Assembly (NCBI GenBank): GCA_937891215.1 | Contig: CALAEU010000247.1 | Span: forward strand, 1-7,358 | DNA: 7,358 bases | Direction: 5' to 3' | Origin: an uncultured Clostridia bacterium | GTDB lineage: Bacteria > Bacillota_A > Clostridia > Oscillospirales > Acutalibacteraceae | Shown here: positions 5,296 through 7,358 of the stretch, in pieces | Position numbering within the stretch: the stretch's first letter is position 1 | Layout: the number at the start of each line of letters is the position of its first letter | The notes under the pieces: model-generated | Seen by the model: only the letters and a program-made list of their open reading frames with translations | Database searches by the model: none | What the model was told of the DNA's origin: nothing | Position numbers and translations under genes: made by a program

Positions 5296-6912
5296 ATGAA
5301 TCAACAATACGATGCATTGTTTACCCCTTGGAAAATAGGCGATGTTGAGATTAAAAACAGAATTGTTATGTGCCCAATGGGTGGTACATCACTCTTCGGT
5401 TGGTTTGAAATCGGCGGTTGCCATTTTGATAAGGAAGCGGCTAAACTCTTCATTGAAAGAGCAAACAACAATGTTGGTCTTATTATCCCTGGTATTGCAC
5501 CACTTCGTGATACTATCAGAGGTAAATGGCTCTGGCAAAACCCAAAAATGTTTGAAGAACTCAAAGAGTTTATGGATGAAATCCATAAAACAGGTGCAAA
5601 GTTATTCATTCAGCTTACTGCTGGTATGGGTCGTTCATGGGCTATTACTGACCTTATTGCTCCACTTCACAAAAATAAATTTACACGTGCACTTGTAAAA
5701 CCAATTATTGATACTTCTCACGAATTGGCTTCACCATCTCCACAACCATCTCGTTGGGCTCACGACATCATCTGCCCTGAAATGACAGTTGAACAAATCC
5801 ACGAAATTATTGAAGCTTATGCTAAAACTGCAAAACTTTGTATGGATGCTGGTGTTGACGGTGTTGAAGTACACGCAGTTCACGAAGGTTATCTTTTAGA
5901 CCAGTTCGCAATTGAATTCTTTAACAAACGTACTGACGAATACGGCGGAAGTTTTGAAAACCGTTTCCGTTTCGCAACAGAAGTTGTTAAAGCAATCAAA
6001 GGCGCTTGCGGTGAAAAATTCCCTGTTTCACTTCGTTACTCAGTTGAGTCAAAAATGAAAGGTTTCTGCGAAGGTGCAATGCCTGACGAAGTTGAAGGTA
6101 AGGATTATAAAGAAGCAGGTCGTAATATGGCTGAATCTGAAAAGGCTGTAAAGTATCTTCAGGATGCTGGTTACGATATGCTTAATGCTGATAATGGTAC
6201 ATATGATTCTTGGTATTGGGCACATCCACCAATGTATATGCCTCAGAATTGTAATTTGGATGATGTAGCGCATATTAAAAAATTTGTAGATATTCCGGTT
6301 GTATGTGCAGGAAGAATGGAACCGGATGTGGCAGCAAAAGCAATTGACGAAGGTAGAATCGATGCGATGGGTGTTGCACGTCAGTTTCTTACCGATCCGG
6401 AATGGATTACAAAGCTGATAGAAGACCGATTAGAAGATATTAAACCATGTATTTGCTGTCATAGCGGATGTTTTAATTTTTCTTCTTCGAAAGGTCATGC
6501 GAACACACAGGATTTAACAGATACGATGGGACTTGCCCGTTGTGCATTGAATCCGCAGACGATGCAGTCTGAGAAATATAAAATTATTCCGGCTGCCAAG
6601 AAGAAAAAGATTGCTATTATCGGTGGTGGTATTGGTGGTATGGAGGCTGCGATTGTCTGCGCGAAACGAGGTCATAGTGTAACCCTCTATGAAAAAGACG
6701 ATAAATTAGGTGGTGTTTTCATTGCCGCGGCTGCACCATCTTTTAAAGAAAAAGATCGTGACTTGATTAAATGGTATGAACGCGAAATTACGAGATATCC
6801 GATTGAAATCAAATTAAATACAGAAGTAAAAAATATAATTAATCTTTTCATTTTCTATCTTTTTAGATATTTCTTCACTTATACTTCCTATCTTCGATAT
6901 ACTTTTTCATGA
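5296..6912 (+). CDS. Old Yellow Enzyme/FadH-like NADH:flavin oxidoreductase (enoate reductase type), C-terminally truncated
   Basis: This belongs to the family of 2,4-dienoyl-CoA reductase (FadH) and bile-acid enzyme BaiCD, which use FMN, a 4Fe-4S cluster and FAD to reduce activated C=C bonds with NAD(P)H. From this start, residues 6-375 form the FMN TIM barrel: LFTPWKIGDVEIKNR, IQLTAGMGR (105-113), EVHAVHEGYLLDQF (191-204), KRTDEYGGSFENR (211-223), CAGR (337-340) and GVARQFLTDP. The cluster cysteines are 385, 388, 392 and 416. The FAD dinucleotide fold begins at IAIIGGGIGGMEAA (439-452), with Glu466. Homology stops at about residue 513 (base 6835). A hydrophobic tail of about 25 residues follows that overlaps the end of the convergent gene and looks like translated non-coding DNA. 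Family members have about 640-680 residues, so most of the FAD/NAD domain is missing and the product is probably non-functional. The start at 5296 was chosen for AAGGA at 5280-5284. Codon use changes near 6100-6295. The substrate (dienoyl-CoA, steroid, cinnamate or other) cannot be told. Confidence 0.85.
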   Translation: MNQQYDALFTPWKIGDVEIKNRIVMCPMGGTSLFGWFEIGGCHFDKEAAKLFIERANNNVGLIIPGIAPLRDTIRGKWLWQNPKMFEELKEFMDEIHKTGAKLFIQLTAGMGRSWAITDLIAPLHKNKFTRALVKPIIDTSHELASPSPQPSRWAHDIICPEMTVEQIHEIIEAYAKTAKLCMDAGVDGVEVHAVHEGYLLDQFAIEFFNKRTDEYGGSFENRFRFATEVVKAIKGACGEKFPVSLRYSVESKMKGFCEGAMPDEVEGKDYKEAGRNMAESEKAVKYLQDAGYDMLNADNGTYDSWYWAHPPMYMPQNCNLDDVAHIKKFVDIPVVCAGRMEPDVAAKAIDEGRIDAMGVARQFLTDPEWITKLIEDRLEDIKPCICCHSGCFNFSSSKGHANTQDLTDTMGLARCALNPQTMQSEKYKIIPAAKKKKIAIIGGGIGGMEAAIVCAKRGHSVTLYEKDDKLGGVFIAAAAPSFKEKDRDLIKWYEREITRYPIEIKLNTEVKNIINLFIFYLFRYFFTYTSYLRYTFS

Positions 6913-7358
6913 CTGTTCTTGTGTGGGCTGTTCTGTCTATATCTCCAGTCTCTTTAGGAACGAAATCATCAATAAACAGCTCTTTATTCATCATACCCGG
7001 CTCATCAACTGGCGGATAATGACTGCTGTTTGCCCACTCCGCAAAATTTGCTCCATGTTCTATAAGAGTATCAAGCATTTTAACAAAATACTCTTCGGCC
7101 TCATTTTGTGTGACAGGGTATGCCGCTTGCCTGTCCAATACACGTTCTGCTGCGTGTACACACTTGTTTAGTGCGTTTAGTCCATTTGATGCTAATTTGT
7201 TGACATCAGCACCGCAATCACACAGCATTTTAAAAATAGCAAACGCTTGCTTAGTATTATCTAAATGCCGGTTGATTTCTTCCTTTGTATTAAAAGGATG
7301 ACAGCATAAACAAAAAAATACCAAACCGATTGCATCATGCAGTAAAGGACACCTTACA
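6875..7358 (-). CDS. Ankyrin-repeat protein, 5' end outside window
   Basis: The minus-strand frame is open to the right edge and ends at TGA (6875-6877), giving about 160 visible residues. Ankyrin-type units are seen. CPLLHDAI opens a repeat near the edge; FKMLCDCGADVNKLASNGLNAL is a classic helix-turn-loop unit; FVKMLDTLIEHGANF is another, after an insertion of about 35 residues rich in polar residues. The tail (from about DEPGMMNKE to EDRKYK) is charged and not repeat-like. Ankyrin repeats mediate protein-protein contacts, and no enzyme domain is visible, so the partner is unknown. A TTG at 7324 is in frame but is internal, since PLLHDAI-type repeat sequence continues upstream of it. The gene is convergent with the truncated oxidoreductase and overlaps its spurious tail by 38 bases, which supports a junction there. 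Its origin relative to the rest of the window is uncertain. Confidence 0.75.
   Translation of the reverse strand, partial: VRCPLLHDAIGLVFFCLCCHPFNTKEEINRHLDNTKQAFAIFKMLCDCGADVNKLASNGLNALNKCVHAAERVLDRQAAYPVTQNEAEEYFVKMLDTLIEHGANFAEWANSSHYPPVDEPGMMNKELFIDDFVPKETGDIDRTAHTRTVMKKYIEDRKYK

Noticed and set aside
6923..7171. Plus-strand frame of 82 codons near the right end
   Set aside because: It is antisense to the ankyrin-repeat frame, which shows recognisable repeat motifs; the plus frame shows none.

Overview
The window is AT-rich DNA with strong AAGGAG-type ribosome binding sites, U-tailed hairpin terminators and TTATCCACA-type DnaA boxes. Together with the protein families present, this points to a low-GC Firmicute, most likely a gut-type member of the Clostridia. 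The genus cannot be decided from the sequence alone. There is no tRNA, rRNA, CRISPR array or recognisable insertion sequence.

Layout. (1) Bases 1-244 hold the C-terminal end of an NlpC/P60 cell-wall peptidase, followed by a strong terminator. (2) Bases 295-610 are non-coding and hold a cluster of DnaA-box-like 9-mers, an origin-like or DnaA-titrating stretch with no dnaA, dnaN or rpmH next to it. (3) This runs directly into a HAD-superfamily hydrolase that lacks its N-terminal catalytic motif (about 611-1141), then a complete cytoplasmic GH3 glycosidase of NagZ type (1167-2933) that closes with a terminator. (4) Bases 3092-5209 are a tight operon of four small multi-span membrane proteins. 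The last three are clear tandem paralogues sharing an FFT(D/N)D-centred motif. The first has the same layout and may be a distant relative. I recognise no family for them. (5) A good sigma-A-like promoter overlapped by a perfect 9-7-9 inverted repeat drives an Old Yellow Enzyme/FadH-like flavin oxidoreductase (5296-6912). This enzyme is cut off inside its C-terminal FAD/NAD domain at about base 6835. (6) A convergent, 5'-incomplete ankyrin-repeat protein fills the right end (7358-6875, minus strand).

How the parts fit together. The HAD fragment and the GH3 enzyme are co-directional and could be cotranscribed, and the four membrane proteins are surely one transcript. No pathway links the blocks. 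The window looks like a patchwork: two genes are truncated at abrupt junctions (about 611-625 and about 6835), and the oxidoreductase changes codon style part-way (about 6100-6295). Either this is a recombined accessory region or a metagenomic contig with chimeric joins. The sequence cannot separate these two explanations, so the junctions should be treated with caution.

The best candidate for something undescribed is the tandem membrane-protein cassette. The DnaA-box cluster and the operator-like repeat at the oxidoreductase promoter are the next most interesting signals.
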